From NCBI GenBank assembly GCA_028681335.1, contig JAQUIT010000002.1, positions 124,001 through 188,000 of the forward strand: a stretch of DNA of 64,000 nucleotides, given 5' to 3'. The notes under the pieces were generated by a model. It was not told the DNA's origin and made no database searches. It saw nothing but the letters and a program-made list of their open reading frames with translations. Shown in pieces: positions 11,686 through 24,839 of the stretch (position 1 is its first letter; each line of letters opens with the position of its first letter). Origin of the DNA: Desulfuromonadaceae bacterium (lineage in GTDB: Bacteria; Desulfobacterota; Desulfuromonadia; Geobacterales; Pseudopelobacteraceae). The translations under genes and the position numbers were made by a program.

Positions 11686-11713
11686 AAACCCCGGGCTTGC
11701 CCGGGGTTTTTTT
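11686..11713 (+). terminator. Intrinsic terminator after porin gene
   Basis: AAACCCCGGGCTTGCCCGGGGTTTTTTT. Confidence 0.93.
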
Positions 11714-11748
11714 ATGACGACCTTCTGCACGGTATCGAGGGAGAAAAT

Positions 11749-13212
11749 ATGAACGTTAAACTGATGTTAGCAACCATGTTAGTCATGGCCACACTCTGTG
11801 CCACTTCCTGGAGCGCGCCGGTTCCTACCCATGTCGCCGAGTTCAGCGTGAGCGGGGCGGCCAAGCCTGACGAGGTGCGCTCTATCATCCAGACACTGCT
11901 GCTGTCACGAATGGCCGGTGACAAAATTGCGACCCAGGCAACGCCCAAAGGGGCCGAAATTACCGTTTCCGGCAGTTATCTGCTGAGCGGCAGCATGTTC
12001 AGCCTTGATGCGGCGGCGGTCAACAGTTCCGGCACCGTTGTCACGCGGGCGTTTACCCAGGGGAAGTCTCCGGATGATCTGATCCCGGCGGTCGGGGCAT
12101 TGGCAAAGTCGCTGGCGGATGGCATTAACAAGGGAGCGATCCCGGTAGTGAAAGCTCCTGCAGCTGCTGCCGCAGCGCTTATGCCGGTGGTTGTCGCTCC
12201 GTCGCCGGATATCGTTGTTGCGCCGGTGTCAGCCTCTGTTACCAAATATGCAGGCATTCACACAATGGCCGGTGCATTGAGCGGCCTTGCGGTCGGCCGG
12301 ACACTCTCTGGCGGAGAGCGTGAGCTGTTCGTGACCGGAACCCATGCCTTGCGCTATTACCGTCAGGGTACCACGTTGAAGCTGCTGGCGGAGATCAGCT
12401 ACAAGGTAAATGAAAGGGTACTTGCAGTGGACTGTGCCGATCTTGATAACGACACAGTCCCGGAAATATATCTCACCATCATGGACGGCGAAGTGCTTGC
12501 ATCGCAGGTATGGAGGGTGGATGGCACGGCGCTGAAACAGATTGCCGGGCCGCTGCCGTACTATTTCAGGACGCTAATCGGTGCCGGCGGGGTGAAAAAG
12601 CTCTATGCCCAGCAGATTTCTGGGACGGCAGATTTTGCCGGTGATGTTGCTGAAGTTGTCAGGGTCGGAAGCGGCTATGGGGTAAAAAACCCGATCAAAT
12701 TGCCGAAAGGCGGCTCATTGTATAACTTCAATGTCCTTCGTGGTCCAAAGGGCGAAACTTCGCCGGTTGTTGCCGACAACAGCGGTTTTGTGCGGGTTTT
12801 TAACAGCGCCGGTGATGAGCTGTGGAAAAGCAGCGATGAGTTCGGCGGGAGCGAGACGTTCTTCAAACGCGCCGAAATTGGCGGCCAGCGGAGCAACGGA
12901 ACCGGCGAACGTCAGGTGTTTATGCAGCAGCGGATGATCGTCAAGGGCAACGGTGAACTGCTCGTGCCGAAAAACTCGGAATCATGGTTCATGAAGAACA
13001 AGCACTCATACTCCAAGAGCAGTCTGTACTGTTTCGCCTGGAACGGTTCGGACCTGGAGGAAAAGTGGCATACGCAACAGAATGAATATTATCTCGCCGA
13101 TTTTGCCTATGACGAAAACAGCCGCGAATTGCTGCTGCTGGAAGTGGTAGCCAAGGAAGAGGGGGTGTTCGACAAGGGCACCTCACGGCTGGTTGTCAGG
13201 AAGGTTGATTAG
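11749..13212 (+). CDS. Exported FG-GAP/VCBS-like protein
   Basis: Signal peptide; DCADLDNDTVPEIYLTIMDGE integrin/VCBS-like calcium repeat. Confidence 0.6.
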   Translation: MNVKLMLATMLVMATLCATSWSAPVPTHVAEFSVSGAAKPDEVRSIIQTLLLSRMAGDKIATQATPKGAEITVSGSYLLSGSMFSLDAAAVNSSGTVVTRAFTQGKSPDDLIPAVGALAKSLADGINKGAIPVVKAPAAAAAALMPVVVAPSPDIVVAPVSASVTKYAGIHTMAGALSGLAVGRTLSGGERELFVTGTHALRYYRQGTTLKLLAEISYKVNERVLAVDCADLDNDTVPEIYLTIMDGEVLASQVWRVDGTALKQIAGPLPYYFRTLIGAGGVKKLYAQQISGTADFAGDVAEVVRVGSGYGVKNPIKLPKGGSLYNFNVLRGPKGETSPVVADNSGFVRVFNSAGDELWKSSDEFGGSETFFKRAEIGGQRSNGTGERQVFMQQRMIVKGNGELLVPKNSESWFMKNKHSYSKSSLYCFAWNGSDLEEKWHTQQNEYYLADFAYDENSRELLLLEVVAKEEGVFDKGTSRLVVRKVD

Positions 13213-13241
13213 AGCAGCGGCCGGTGTGTTGTCAGGATGAT

Positions 13242-13271
13242 AAAAAAGGCGGGAGCAATCCCGCCTTTTTT
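13242..13271 (+). terminator. Intrinsic terminator
   Basis: AAAAAAGGCGGGAGCAATCCCGCCTTTTTT. Confidence 0.92.
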
Positions 13272-13444
13272 AAGCTCAAAAACTATTTATCCACAGATTA
13301 ACGCAGATGTACGCAGATAAAATCAAAACGTTGAAACAAATGCTGATTTGTAAAAAATGGTGAGCCGTTATTATAGATACCAATCTAGTTTATCTCTGTG
13401 TAATCTGCGGATAATGGTCGTTTGTTTGTGAAATGGTCTTTTCT

Positions 13445-13473
13445 TTGACGAAGTCAAAGAGCTGTGTTACATT
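13445..13473 (+). promoter_or_regulatory. Putative parAB promoter (TTGACG-17-TACATT)
   Basis: Spacing of 17; -35 embedded in palindrome CTTTGACGAAGTCAAAG 13443-13459. Confidence 0.5.
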
Positions 13474-13545
13474 CGCGCAATTAAAATCCGGGTGCATCAT
13501 TCCAGAAGGATCGACCCAAGTGTCCACTGAAAAGAGCAAATCCCC

Positions 13546-14328
13546 TTGAAACCACAAACTAAAATCATCTGTATTGCCAATCAGAAGGGCGGCGTTGGCA
13601 AGACAACAACAGCAGTTAATCTCGCCGCTTGTCTTTCTGCCGCGGAGAGACCGACATTACTCGTCGATATCGACCCGCAGGGTAATGCCACCAGCGGTGT
13701 CGGAATTGACAAGGCCAGTCTCAAACGCACCGTTTATGATGCCTTGATCAATGATGTCGATCCGCATGAGTTGGTCGTCGATACCGGCCACCCGTTTCTT
13801 CATATTCTGCCGGCCAACTCCGATCTGGCCGGTGCCGAGCTGGAGCTGGCTGCGGAGATCGGGCGGGAGCATAAACTGAAGTGCGTGCTGGCCGAACTGA
13901 CAGAAAAGTACCACTATATTATTATCGACTGTCCGCCTTCGCTAAGCCTGCTGACAATTAACGCCATGACGGCAGCCAACTCGGTACTGATACCCCTCCA
14001 GTGCGAATTTTACGCCATGGAGGGGCTTTCGCAAATATTACACACCATAAAACTTATTCGAAAGATGGTTAATCCACAGCTCACGATCGAAGGCATCCTT
14101 CTGACCATGTACGATGCTCGCGGCAATCTGAGCAAAGAAGTAGCCGATGAAATTCGTACGCATTTTGCCGGGCAGGTTTTTGAGTCGGTAGTCCCGCGTA
14201 ACGTGCGGCTTGCAGAGGCACCCAGTCATGGCAAGCCGATCATTTATTACGACATCACTTCGCGCGGTGCAGCCAGCTATCTTCAGCTGGCCCGCGAGAT
14301 CATACAGAGGGAGAGTATACATGGCTAG
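13546..14328 (+). CDS. parA: Chromosome-partitioning ATPase ParA (Soj)
   Basis: Deviant Walker A KGGVGKTTTAVNLA, DCPPSLSLLTINA. Confidence 0.95.
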   Translation: MKPQTKIICIANQKGGVGKTTTAVNLAACLSAAERPTLLVDIDPQGNATSGVGIDKASLKRTVYDALINDVDPHELVVDTGHPFLHILPANSDLAGAELELAAEIGREHKLKCVLAELTEKYHYIIIDCPPSLSLLTINAMTAANSVLIPLQCEFYAMEGLSQILHTIKLIRKMVNPQLTIEGILLTMYDARGNLSKEVADEIRTHFAGQVFESVVPRNVRLAEAPSHGKPIIYYDITSRGAASYLQLAREIIQRESIHG

Positions 14329-15175
14329 AATAGGCGGCCTCGGCAAAGGGATGGCTGCGCTGTTGCAAGTAACAGAAACAGTTGATGAATCTAAAAACTA
14401 TTTTGTCTGCCCGATTGAAAAGATCAGACCAAACCGCAATCAGCCACGCAAGCATTTTGCCCCGGAAAAACTCGAAGAACTCGCCGCGTCAATCCGCGAA
14501 AAAGGGATTATTCAGCCAATTATCGTCACCAGGGTTGATGATGGTTATGAGATTATTGCCGGTGAACGCCGCTGGCGGGCAGCACAAAAAGCGGGGCTGC
14601 ATGAAATTCCGGTCGTTATCCGCGAGGCGACGCCGGATGCTGTTATGGAGCTGGCGCTGATCGAAAATATCCAGCGTCAGGATCTGAACGCTATCGAAGA
14701 AGCGTATGCGTATCGATCGCTCGTGGAGCACTTAAGCATCTCACAAGAGGATGTGGCACGCAGGGTCGGCAAGAACCGTACAACGGTAACCAATTCGTTG
14801 CGGCTGCTCAAGCTGCCTGATGATATCCAGCGCGACATCGTTGAAGAGCGGCTCAGTATGGGGCATGCCCGTGCTCTGCTGGCTCTTGAAAGCGGTGAAC
14901 TGATTGAAAAGGCGCGCCACGAAATACTGCATCGTCAGTTAAGTGTCCGCTCTACGGAAGATCTTGTGCGCCGCTTGAAAATAAACCCTCATCCCGTACC
15001 GGCAAAACGGATGCAGCAGCCGGATTTGTTGATGTCGGCCTTGGAGCAGCAGTTGCAGAAACGGTTTCAGTCACGGGTGGCGATCCGCAAAGTAGGCTCA
15101 AAGGGGGGGCGACTTGAAATCCATTTCAGTGATTCGGATGAATTGACCCGCATAATCGATCTGCTGGACATCTGA
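14321..15175 (+). CDS. parB: Chromosome-partitioning protein ParB (Spo0J)
   Basis: RPNRNQPRKHF, IIAGERRWRAAQKAGL; ATG at 14321 in the track frame overlaps parA stop. Confidence 0.95.
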   Translation: MARIGGLGKGMAALLQVTETVDESKNYFVCPIEKIRPNRNQPRKHFAPEKLEELAASIREKGIIQPIIVTRVDDGYEIIAGERRWRAAQKAGLHEIPVVIREATPDAVMELALIENIQRQDLNAIEEAYAYRSLVEHLSISQEDVARRVGKNRTTVTNSLRLLKLPDDIQRDIVEERLSMGHARALLALESGELIEKARHEILHRQLSVRSTEDLVRRLKINPHPVPAKRMQQPDLLMSALEQQLQKRFQSRVAIRKVGSKGGRLEIHFSDSDELTRIIDLLDI

Positions 15176-15382
15176 AAAACAATCACATTGTCGTATGTCT
15201 GCTAAAGTCAAATGAATGACTATCGTATAACACGCTGGATATAAAAGCAAAGACGATGGTAATAGTAAAAAATAGTATTAATTAGCTTGACACTCCTTCG
15301 ATTGTCATGTTAGTTAACCTCTGTTTTACGCCCGTCTCTGGGATACAGTATACAATTTAAGCATGCCTGTAAGGGGTAGGTC

Positions 15383-15808
15383 GTGATAGAATTAAATTTA
15401 TCGTTCGTAATCCAGCTGATCAATTTCGGCATCCTCGTTCTCATTCTGAACATGTTTCTGTACAAGCCAATCCGCAAGGTTTTGGCTGATCGTCGTCAGA
15501 TAATTGATTCTGCCCGTGAAAAGACTGTTTCGGTTGATGCAGAGGTTCAGGCAAAGATGGCTCAGTATGAAGCACGTCTGCATGCAGCCAAGGCAGAAGC
15601 CGGAGCCCGACGTGCTGAATCGCTAAAACTTGCTCAGGCTGAGGAAGTCGCTGTTCTTGAGAAAGCACGCAAGCAGGCATCCGAATCACTCGCTTCGATT
15701 CGTGACAAGGTTGCCAAGGAAGCTGGCGAAGCACGTGAGCTGCTGAAAAAGCAGGCCGAGGTTCTGTCCGGTGATATCTGTGAGAAAATCCTCGGGAGGA
15801 ACCTGTAG
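15383..15808 (+). CDS. F0F1 ATP synthase subunit B'
   Basis: N-terminal TM plus long amphipathic helix; first gene of ATP synthase operon. Confidence 0.88.
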   Translation: MIELNLSFVIQLINFGILVLILNMFLYKPIRKVLADRRQIIDSAREKTVSVDAEVQAKMAQYEARLHAAKAEAGARRAESLKLAQAEEVAVLEKARKQASESLASIRDKVAKEAGEARELLKKQAEVLSGDICEKILGRNL

Positions 15809-15810
15809 TT

Positions 15811-16422
15811 ATGAGTATGGTATCCGGTCGCTCCAAAAAAATAATCATCACGCTGGCGTATATATCAGTCATCATTCTTTCTGCATCTGTTGGCTTTGCT
15901 TCTGAAGGAGCTGGTGCTGCTCATCATCCTGATAGCGGTGCCCAGATGAAGGATTTTGGCTGGAGAGTGCTTAACTTTGCCGTTCTGGTTGGCATAATTG
16001 TGTGGGCACTCAAAAAAGCAGATGTCAAGGGCTCATTGGCTGCCCGTCAGGCAGGCGTTGAAAAGAGTTTGAAGGATGCTGAAGAGGCTCGCGATGCCGC
16101 AGAAGCCAAATTGCGTGAATATGGCGTAAAGCTCGATCAGGCATCCAAAGAGATTGATGAACTTCATGCCGCCATTATTCGTGAGGGTGAGCAGGAGAAG
16201 AACCGTATTATTGCTGAAGCTAATAGCGCCGCTGAGAAGATTGTGGCCCAGGCGGCATTGTCTGCAGAGCAGGAGACTGTTAAGGCGCGCAACGAACTGC
16301 GTGCTGAAGCTGCAAGGCTTGCAGTTGAAATCGCAACCGGCAAGTTGTCCGGTGCCATTCAAAAGAACGACCACGACCGATTTGTCGGCGAATATCTTGA
16401 CAAGGTGGGACAGATCCAGTGA
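15811..16422 (+). CDS. atpF: F0F1 ATP synthase subunit B
   Basis: MKDFGWRVLNFAVLVGIIVWALKKADVKGSLAARQ. Confidence 0.93.
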   Translation: MSMVSGRSKKIIITLAYISVIILSASVGFASEGAGAAHHPDSGAQMKDFGWRVLNFAVLVGIIVWALKKADVKGSLAARQAGVEKSLKDAEEARDAAEAKLREYGVKLDQASKEIDELHAAIIREGEQEKNRIIAEANSAAEKIVAQAALSAEQETVKARNELRAEAARLAVEIATGKLSGAIQKNDHDRFVGEYLDKVGQIQ

Positions 16423-16961
16423 TCAATAACGCGATTGCGAGACGATACGCCAAAGCGCTTGTGCAGCTAGGTTCGGAAGGCGGTCTGATTGACCGTTTCC
16501 GTGACGAGCTGTCTATAGTTGATGGCCTTTTTAGAACTAACGGTGATTTGCGGGCCGCATTTTCAAACCCGGCTCTCACTTCAGAGCAGAAGAAGTCGAT
16601 GATGAAGGAGCTGATTGCCAAGACAGCATGCTCCGAACTCGTGGGCAATTTTCTGCTGCTGCTGGTGGACAAGAACCGCGTCGCTTTTCTTGGGCAGATT
16701 GTTCAGACCTATGAAAAGCTTGCTGATGAATTCTCCGGTGTAATCCGCCCGGTCATCACAACCGCTTTTGCGCTGGATGACAGTCAAGTCGGTGCAATTC
16801 AGAGCGCTCTTGAAAAAAAGACAGGCAAAAAAATTGTGCCGCAGATGGTTGTCGATGCGTCGCTGCTTGGTGGTGTGGTGACTCAGATTGGCGACATTGC
16901 GTATGATAATAGTGTCAAGACTCAGCTTAAACGGATTAAAGATATATTACAGAAGGGGTAG
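16419..16961 (+). CDS. atpH: F0F1 ATP synthase subunit delta
   Basis: [13 protein letters not shown]-terminal [26 protein letters not shown]. Confidence 0.95.
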   Translation: MINNAIARRYAKALVQLGSEGGLIDRFRDELSIVDGLFRTNGDLRAAFSNPALTSEQKKSMMKELIAKTACSELVGNFLLLLVDKNRVAFLGQIVQTYEKLADEFSGVIRPVITTAFALDDSQVGAIQSALEKKTGKKIVPQMVVDASLLGGVVTQIGDIAYDNSVKTQLKRIKDILQKG

Positions 16962-16969
16962 GAGCATTC

Positions 16970-18478
<1,509 letters not shown>

Positions 18479-18496
18479 ACAAGGACGGTTTGAGAT

Positions 18497-19363
18497 ATGG
18501 CAAGCCTTAAAAGCATCAAAAAACGGATCGTATCCGTAAAAAATACTCGCCAGATCACCAAGGCCATGAAAATGGTTTCGGCTGCAAAGCTGCGCCGTGC
18601 CCAGGAAAACGTTGTGGCAGCCCGCCCCTATGCAAAAAAACTGGGTGAAGTGCTGCAGTCGTTATCGGCTAATCTTGAGGGGGATCTCCACCCGTTGCTA
18701 GAGAAGCGTGAAGCAAAAAAACTGCTTCTGCTCGTACTTACCTCGGATCGTGGTTTGTGCGGTGGTTTCAATACCAACCTGTGCAAGGCTGCTGATCGCT
18801 TTATCAAAGAAAAATCTGCTTCTTACGAGCAGATCAGTGTTATGACTGTTGGCCGTAAAGGGTTTGAGTTTCTCAAGAGCCGTTATACGGTTTACAAGAA
18901 CTTTTCCAATGTTCTGGCTAAGCCGAATTATCAGAGCGCTGTTATGTTGGCTCAGGAAGTTATTGATGGTTTTGTCGCCGGTGAGTACGATCAGGTTGAA
19001 TTACTTTTTAACTCGTTCCGTACAGTCATGACCCAGGATATAACCTTCCAGCAGTTGCTGCCGGTGGTGCCTGAAAATGAGGAAGCTGCAGATGAAACTC
19101 CTGTTGAGTTTATCTATGAGCCTTCTGTTGGTAAGTTGCTGGCAGAAATTCTGCCAAAAAATATTGAAGTACAAATCTTTAAAGCGATGCTGGAGACCGT
19201 GGCAGGTGAGCATGGTGCCCGCATGACCGCTATGGACAGTGCTTCAAAGAACGCCAACGAAATGATCGGCAAACTGACACTTCAGTACAACCGTGCGCGT
19301 CAGGCTGCCATTACTACGGAGTTGATGGAAATCATCTCCGGCTCTGAATCGATCAAAGGATAA
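18497..19363 (+). CDS. atpG: F0F1 ATP synthase subunit gamma
   Basis: [30 protein letters not shown]. Confidence 0.98.
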   Translation: MASLKSIKKRIVSVKNTRQITKAMKMVSAAKLRRAQENVVAARPYAKKLGEVLQSLSANLEGDLHPLLEKREAKKLLLLVLTSDRGLCGGFNTNLCKAADRFIKEKSASYEQISVMTVGRKGFEFLKSRYTVYKNFSNVLAKPNYQSAVMLAQEVIDGFVAGEYDQVELLFNSFRTVMTQDITFQQLLPVVPENEEAADETPVEFIYEPSVGKLLAEILPKNIEVQIFKAMLETVAGEHGARMTAMDSASKNANEMIGKLTLQYNRARQAAITTELMEIISGSESIKG

Positions 19364-19389
19364 TACTACAGTAACGAAACACTATATGA

Positions 19390-20835
<1,446 letters not shown>

Positions 20836-20888
20836 ATTAAACATGTAGGGGCAGGGCTTCTCCTGCCCGCTTTCTACAAGGATCATAT

Positions 20889-21305
20889 ATGGCAGAAAAG
20901 ATGAAACTGGAAATAGTCACTCCTTACAAGAAAATTGTAGACACTGAGGTTGACGAAGTAACTGCAACAGGTAAGCTCGGTGAATTCGGCATCCTGCCTG
21001 GTCACGCTCCGTTTTTGACTTCACTCGATATTGGTGAATTCGTATACAAGAACAATGGCGTTACCGAGCACATGTCACTCAACTGGGGTTATTTCGAAGT
21101 CTGCGATGACAAGATTATTGTTCTTGTTGAAACGGCTGAGATTGCTGCCGATATCGATGTTGAGCGGGCAAAAGCCGCATTAGGGCGGGCTGAAGAGGCA
21201 CTTAAGAAACTGACCTCTGAAGATAAGCAGTTTAAAGTTTACGAAGCTGCTCTGCAAAGAGCACTTATCCGTATGCAGGTTGCCGGAAAAAGCGCCCGTA
21301 AATAA
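20889..21305 (+). CDS. atpC: F0F1 ATP synthase subunit epsilon
   Basis: Typical epsilon N-terminal domain GEFGILPGHAPFLTSL. Confidence 0.96.
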   Translation: MAEKMKLEIVTPYKKIVDTEVDEVTATGKLGEFGILPGHAPFLTSLDIGEFVYKNNGVTEHMSLNWGYFEVCDDKIIVLVETAEIAADIDVERAKAALGRAEEALKKLTSEDKQFKVYEAALQRALIRMQVAGKSARK

Positions 21306-21331
21306 TTTTATGGTATATATTAGTTACATTG

Positions 21332-21359
21332 AAGAGCGGCAGCGATGCCGCTCTTTTTG
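21332..21359 (+). terminator. Intrinsic terminator of ATP synthase operon
   Basis: AAGAGCGGCAGCGATGCCGCTCTTTTTG. Confidence 0.92.
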
Positions 21360-21428
21360 TTTATAGAAATTGTCATGCGGGTTTGTTACAACAGCGAATA
21401 ATGTATTTCTTTTCAATGGAGGATAGAC

Positions 21429-21953
21429 ATGTCCCAAACAAGAGAATTGAAGCGTTATAGTTGTTATGAAATGTTTTCCCAGTCAGCCGGAATCGAAATC
21501 CGTGAGGCTGTTAAGTCCAGTGAAGAGCGTGGAGAGATCACAGAACGGAGCGGCAGGATACATCTCCGTTTTTTTAAGTTGGCGCCGAAAAGCAGCCAGG
21601 ATGAGGTTACCCAAATACGTTTTGTCTGCGAACCAGACGAGGCCTTTAGTCTCTCATTGATGATAGACCAGGTTGCCGGATCTTCGGTGCCGCGCAAAGA
21701 AAAACTCAATCCTCACAAGTTCACTGCAGTTGAGCATGGCACAGAAACTATCACGACACTTTCTGTGGAAAAGTGGGAGCGTGGCGGCAAGGGCGGCTAC
21801 GCTTTGACGGTATCACGCGGCAATGATTTTATCTCTGTTCCAGTACCGCTGACCAAATTTCTCTTTGCCGGGGAATTTCTGCGTGCCATGTCGACGCAAC
21901 AAAGCTGGGTTGAACGGGAAGTGAAGAAAGCCACAATGAATGTCACAGCCTAA
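21429..21953 (+). CDS. Conserved hypothetical protein
   Basis: Good ORF with RBS (GGAGG), overlaps start of next gene. Confidence 0.7.
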   Translation: MSQTRELKRYSCYEMFSQSAGIEIREAVKSSEERGEITERSGRIHLRFFKLAPKSSQDEVTQIRFVCEPDEAFSLSLMIDQVAGSSVPRKEKLNPHKFTAVEHGTETITTLSVEKWERGGKGGYALTVSRGNDFISVPVPLTKFLFAGEFLRAMSTQQSWVEREVKKATMNVTA

Positions 21954-22860
21954 ACGTTACAATACATTCTCTGCCGAGCTGAAACGACTATTCGGCTGCA
22001 AGGTCCAACGTATCTCCGTTGATGCCGGGTTTACCTGTCCCAATCGCGATGGTACTCTTGATACTGAGGGGTGCATCTTCTGTGGTGGGCATGGTTCAGG
22101 TTCGTATGGTATACGGCGAGATCTTGATGTTGTTGCCCAGCTTGAGGACGGCAAAGAGGTCATGAGACGTAAGTATCGCGCTGCACAGTTCATAGCGTAT
22201 TTCCAGGCTTACTCCAACACATATGGGGAGGTAGAGCTGCTACGCGCTCTGTTTAGCGAAGCGCTGACTGTGCCTGAGATAGTTGGGGTTATCATTGCTA
22301 CCCGTCCCGATTGTCTGTCGAACGAAATCCTTGCATATCTTGAAGAGCTGAGTCAAAAGACGTATCTCTGGCTTGAAATAGGGCTACAGTCGATTCATGA
22401 CAAAAGCCTGCTGCGCATCAACAGGCGTCACGACCATGCAAGTTCAGTTGCAGCAGTTGAGCGGGCCAGAGAGCGTTCTCTAAGGGTGTGTGCCCATGTC
22501 ATACTGGGGCTACCAGGTGAAACGCGCGGTGAGATGTTGGCAACGGCTTCGGAACTCAACCGTCTGGGTGTGGACGGGGTCAAACTCCATCTGCTGCACG
22601 TAATGAAGGATACTGAGCTGGCACATATGTACGAGCGTGGCGAGGTGCAGGTAATGGACAGAGACGGCTATGCCGGATTAGTCTGCGATTTTCTTGAACT
22701 GCTCGATCCGCAGATTCTGATTCATCGCCTGACCGGCGACGGTGGCCGAGAGAGTCTGGTCGCTCCGCTCTGGTCGCTAAAGAAGTTCGAAATTCTGAAC
22801 CTGATCGATGCAGAGATGGAGCACCGCGGTACTCGACAGGGGTCAAGGTTTAAGCAATAA
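21940..22860 (+). CDS. TIGR01212/YhcC-like radical SAM protein
   Basis: Long-spaced Cys motif CPNRDGTLDTEGCIFC; LEIGLQSIHDKSLLRINRRHD. Confidence 0.88.
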   Translation: MSQPKRYNTFSAELKRLFGCKVQRISVDAGFTCPNRDGTLDTEGCIFCGGHGSGSYGIRRDLDVVAQLEDGKEVMRRKYRAAQFIAYFQAYSNTYGEVELLRALFSEALTVPEIVGVIIATRPDCLSNEILAYLEELSQKTYLWLEIGLQSIHDKSLLRINRRHDHASSVAAVERARERSLRVCAHVILGLPGETRGEMLATASELNRLGVDGVKLHLLHVMKDTELAHMYERGEVQVMDRDGYAGLVCDFLELLDPQILIHRLTGDGGRESLVAPLWSLKKFEILNLIDAEMEHRGTRQGSRFKQ

Positions 22861-22908
22861 ATGTCACCATCGTAAGCCTGACTCCGTACGGTCGCACAAA
22901 GCAATGTA

Positions 22909-24726
22909 TTACATCTCTACACGTGTCACGACTCCCTGCAATTTTGCCGCAGGAAGCTTGTTGAATTGAACAAAGTTGGGGGTCAGCTTCTTGATCATTG
23001 AGAAGACTTTCCAGATAGGGTTCCTCGTCTCGATATCCTCAATGCCGTAAAAAATAACTTTTTCGTCGATGCCGTGTTCCTTAAGACGTTTCTCTATATC
23101 CAGCACCCTCATGTAGCCTGCCCGTATTTCAAAAAACTCCAGACCTACTCCAACGTTCCTGTTGTGATGACATACAACGCCAAATGGTTCATCGGTACGG
23201 ATAATGGAGATGAAAACATTGCGCTCATAGATGATATTGGAACGGATCACGCAATGTACGATGTAGGGGGGGATCATATCCAGACCCTTGAGAAAAAACA
23301 GAGCGGTGCCGGCAATATGTCCCTTGGCGTAAATCTGCTCATAGGAGAGCATGAAGGTGTCAAGATCCAGCGGACGCAATGCCTTGTACAGATAGCGTTG
23401 TCCGTTTGTCCAGATCAGGATGGTTGCAAACGGTATTGAGGCCAGGATGATCGACCAGTAAGCGCCATGGGGGAATTTGGAAAAAGTGGAGGTGAAATAT
23501 ACCAGATCGATCAGGGCGATGACAATTACAACCGGTACTTTCCATTTTTTGGTGGTCTTGGAGAAGACCATGATCATCATAATGGCGGTAATAGTCATGG
23601 AGCCGGTGACCGCCATGCCGTAGGCCGCAGCAAGATTCCCGGATTTCTGGAAGATGAACATCACAAAAATAACTGCTGTCATCAGTGACCAGTTGACGGC
23701 GCCGATGTATATCTGGGATTGGATGTGGGTAGAGGTGTAATCAACCTTGAACAGCGGCATCAGGCGTGTGGTTATCCCCTGATAAACAATGGAAAAAACT
23801 CCGCTGATAATGGCCTGTGAGGCGATGATGGTCGCCATGATTGTCAACAGCAGAAACGGAATGTAAAAAAATGGTGACTGACTCTGAATCATGGCAAAGA
23901 GGATGTTTTTTGCATCCGGATGCGAAAGGATGAATGCTCCCTGCCCGAGGTAGTTTAGGTAGAGGGCGACGAAGACGAAATACCAGGCCCTGATGATCGG
24001 CTTTTTGCCAAGGTGTCCCATGTCGGCGTAGAGAGCCTCGCCGCCGGTAGAGCAGAGGATAACCTCCGACAGGACGATGTAACCGGCAAAGCCGTTCAGG
24101 CGGAAAAACTCTACGGCATGCCACGGGTTTATTGCCGTTATGATTCCAGGTCTGCCGGAGATGGAAACAAGACCTGAAACCAGCAGGACGCCGAAATAAA
24201 CAACCATGATCGGCCCAAAGATGCCGGCAACCTTATCGGTGCCTCTTGACTGGAAAAAAAACAGAGTGAATGCAATGAGAGCGGCAATTATTACCAGTGT
24301 TGATTGGTGGGTGGCGGCAAGAGAAGGGATGAGCAGAAAACCTTCCACAGCTGAAAGGATCGAGATTGCCGGGGTAATAACGCCGTCTCCCAGGAGCAGT
24401 GAAACCCCGAGAAATGAGAGAAATCCGGCAAAACCGAGGACCCTGCCTTTTTTAAAGAGCTTGATGATGATCTCGCGCAGGACGATCTCGCCACCCTGGC
24501 CTTTCTTACCCAAGCTCATGGCCAACCAGGCATACTCAGCGGTAACGAGGATAGTCATGGTCCAGAAAATCAGGGAGAGAATGCCATAGACATTGGCAAC
24601 GGTCGGTTCGGTCATGGCAAAAACTACGGTGAGGGTGTATATCGGACTGGTACCGATGTCGCCGAATACGAGACCCAGGGCTTTGACAATGCCACCCCAG
24701 AATGAGTCTTCCTGCTTATTGATCAT
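22909..24726 (-). CDS. kup: KUP family potassium uptake protein
   Basis: ALGLVFGDIGTSPIYTL, GDGVITPAISILSAVEG; 605 aa. Confidence 0.95.
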   Translation of the reverse strand: MINKQEDSFWGGIVKALGLVFGDIGTSPIYTLTVVFAMTEPTVANVYGILSLIFWTMTILVTAEYAWLAMSLGKKGQGGEIVLREIIIKLFKKGRVLGFAGFLSFLGVSLLLGDGVITPAISILSAVEGFLLIPSLAATHQSTLVIIAALIAFTLFFFQSRGTDKVAGIFGPIMVVYFGVLLVSGLVSISGRPGIITAINPWHAVEFFRLNGFAGYIVLSEVILCSTGGEALYADMGHLGKKPIIRAWYFVFVALYLNYLGQGAFILSHPDAKNILFAMIQSQSPFFYIPFLLLTIMATIIASQAIISGVFSIVYQGITTRLMPLFKVDYTSTHIQSQIYIGAVNWSLMTAVIFVMFIFQKSGNLAAAYGMAVTGSMTITAIMMIMVFSKTTKKWKVPVVIVIALIDLVYFTSTFSKFPHGAYWSIILASIPFATILIWTNGQRYLYKALRPLDLDTFMLSYEQIYAKGHIAGTALFFLKGLDMIPPYIVHCVIRSNIIYERNVFISIIRTDEPFGVVCHHNRNVGVGLEFFEIRAGYMRVLDIEKRLKEHGIDEKVIFYGIEDIETRNPIWKVFSMIKKLTPNFVQFNKLPAAKLQGVVTRVEM

Positions 24727-24762
24727 GAAATGCCCTAACCATTGGAGTCAAAGGAAATATAT

Positions 24763-24791
24763 AAAAAAAGGGCGGCATTGCAGCCGCCCGA
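24763..24791 (-). terminator. Intrinsic terminator after upstream kup gene
   Basis: Minus strand CGGGCGGCTGCAATGCCGCCCTTTTTTT. Confidence 0.88.
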
Positions 24792-24839
24792 ACTTTATAC
24801 ACTACTTGATTAGAATTTGTCACCAATGATAGTTCGAGC

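Noticed and set aside
13276-15382. parS site (TGTTTCACGTGAAACA) near parAB
   Set aside because: No convincing match seen by eye around parAB in the window
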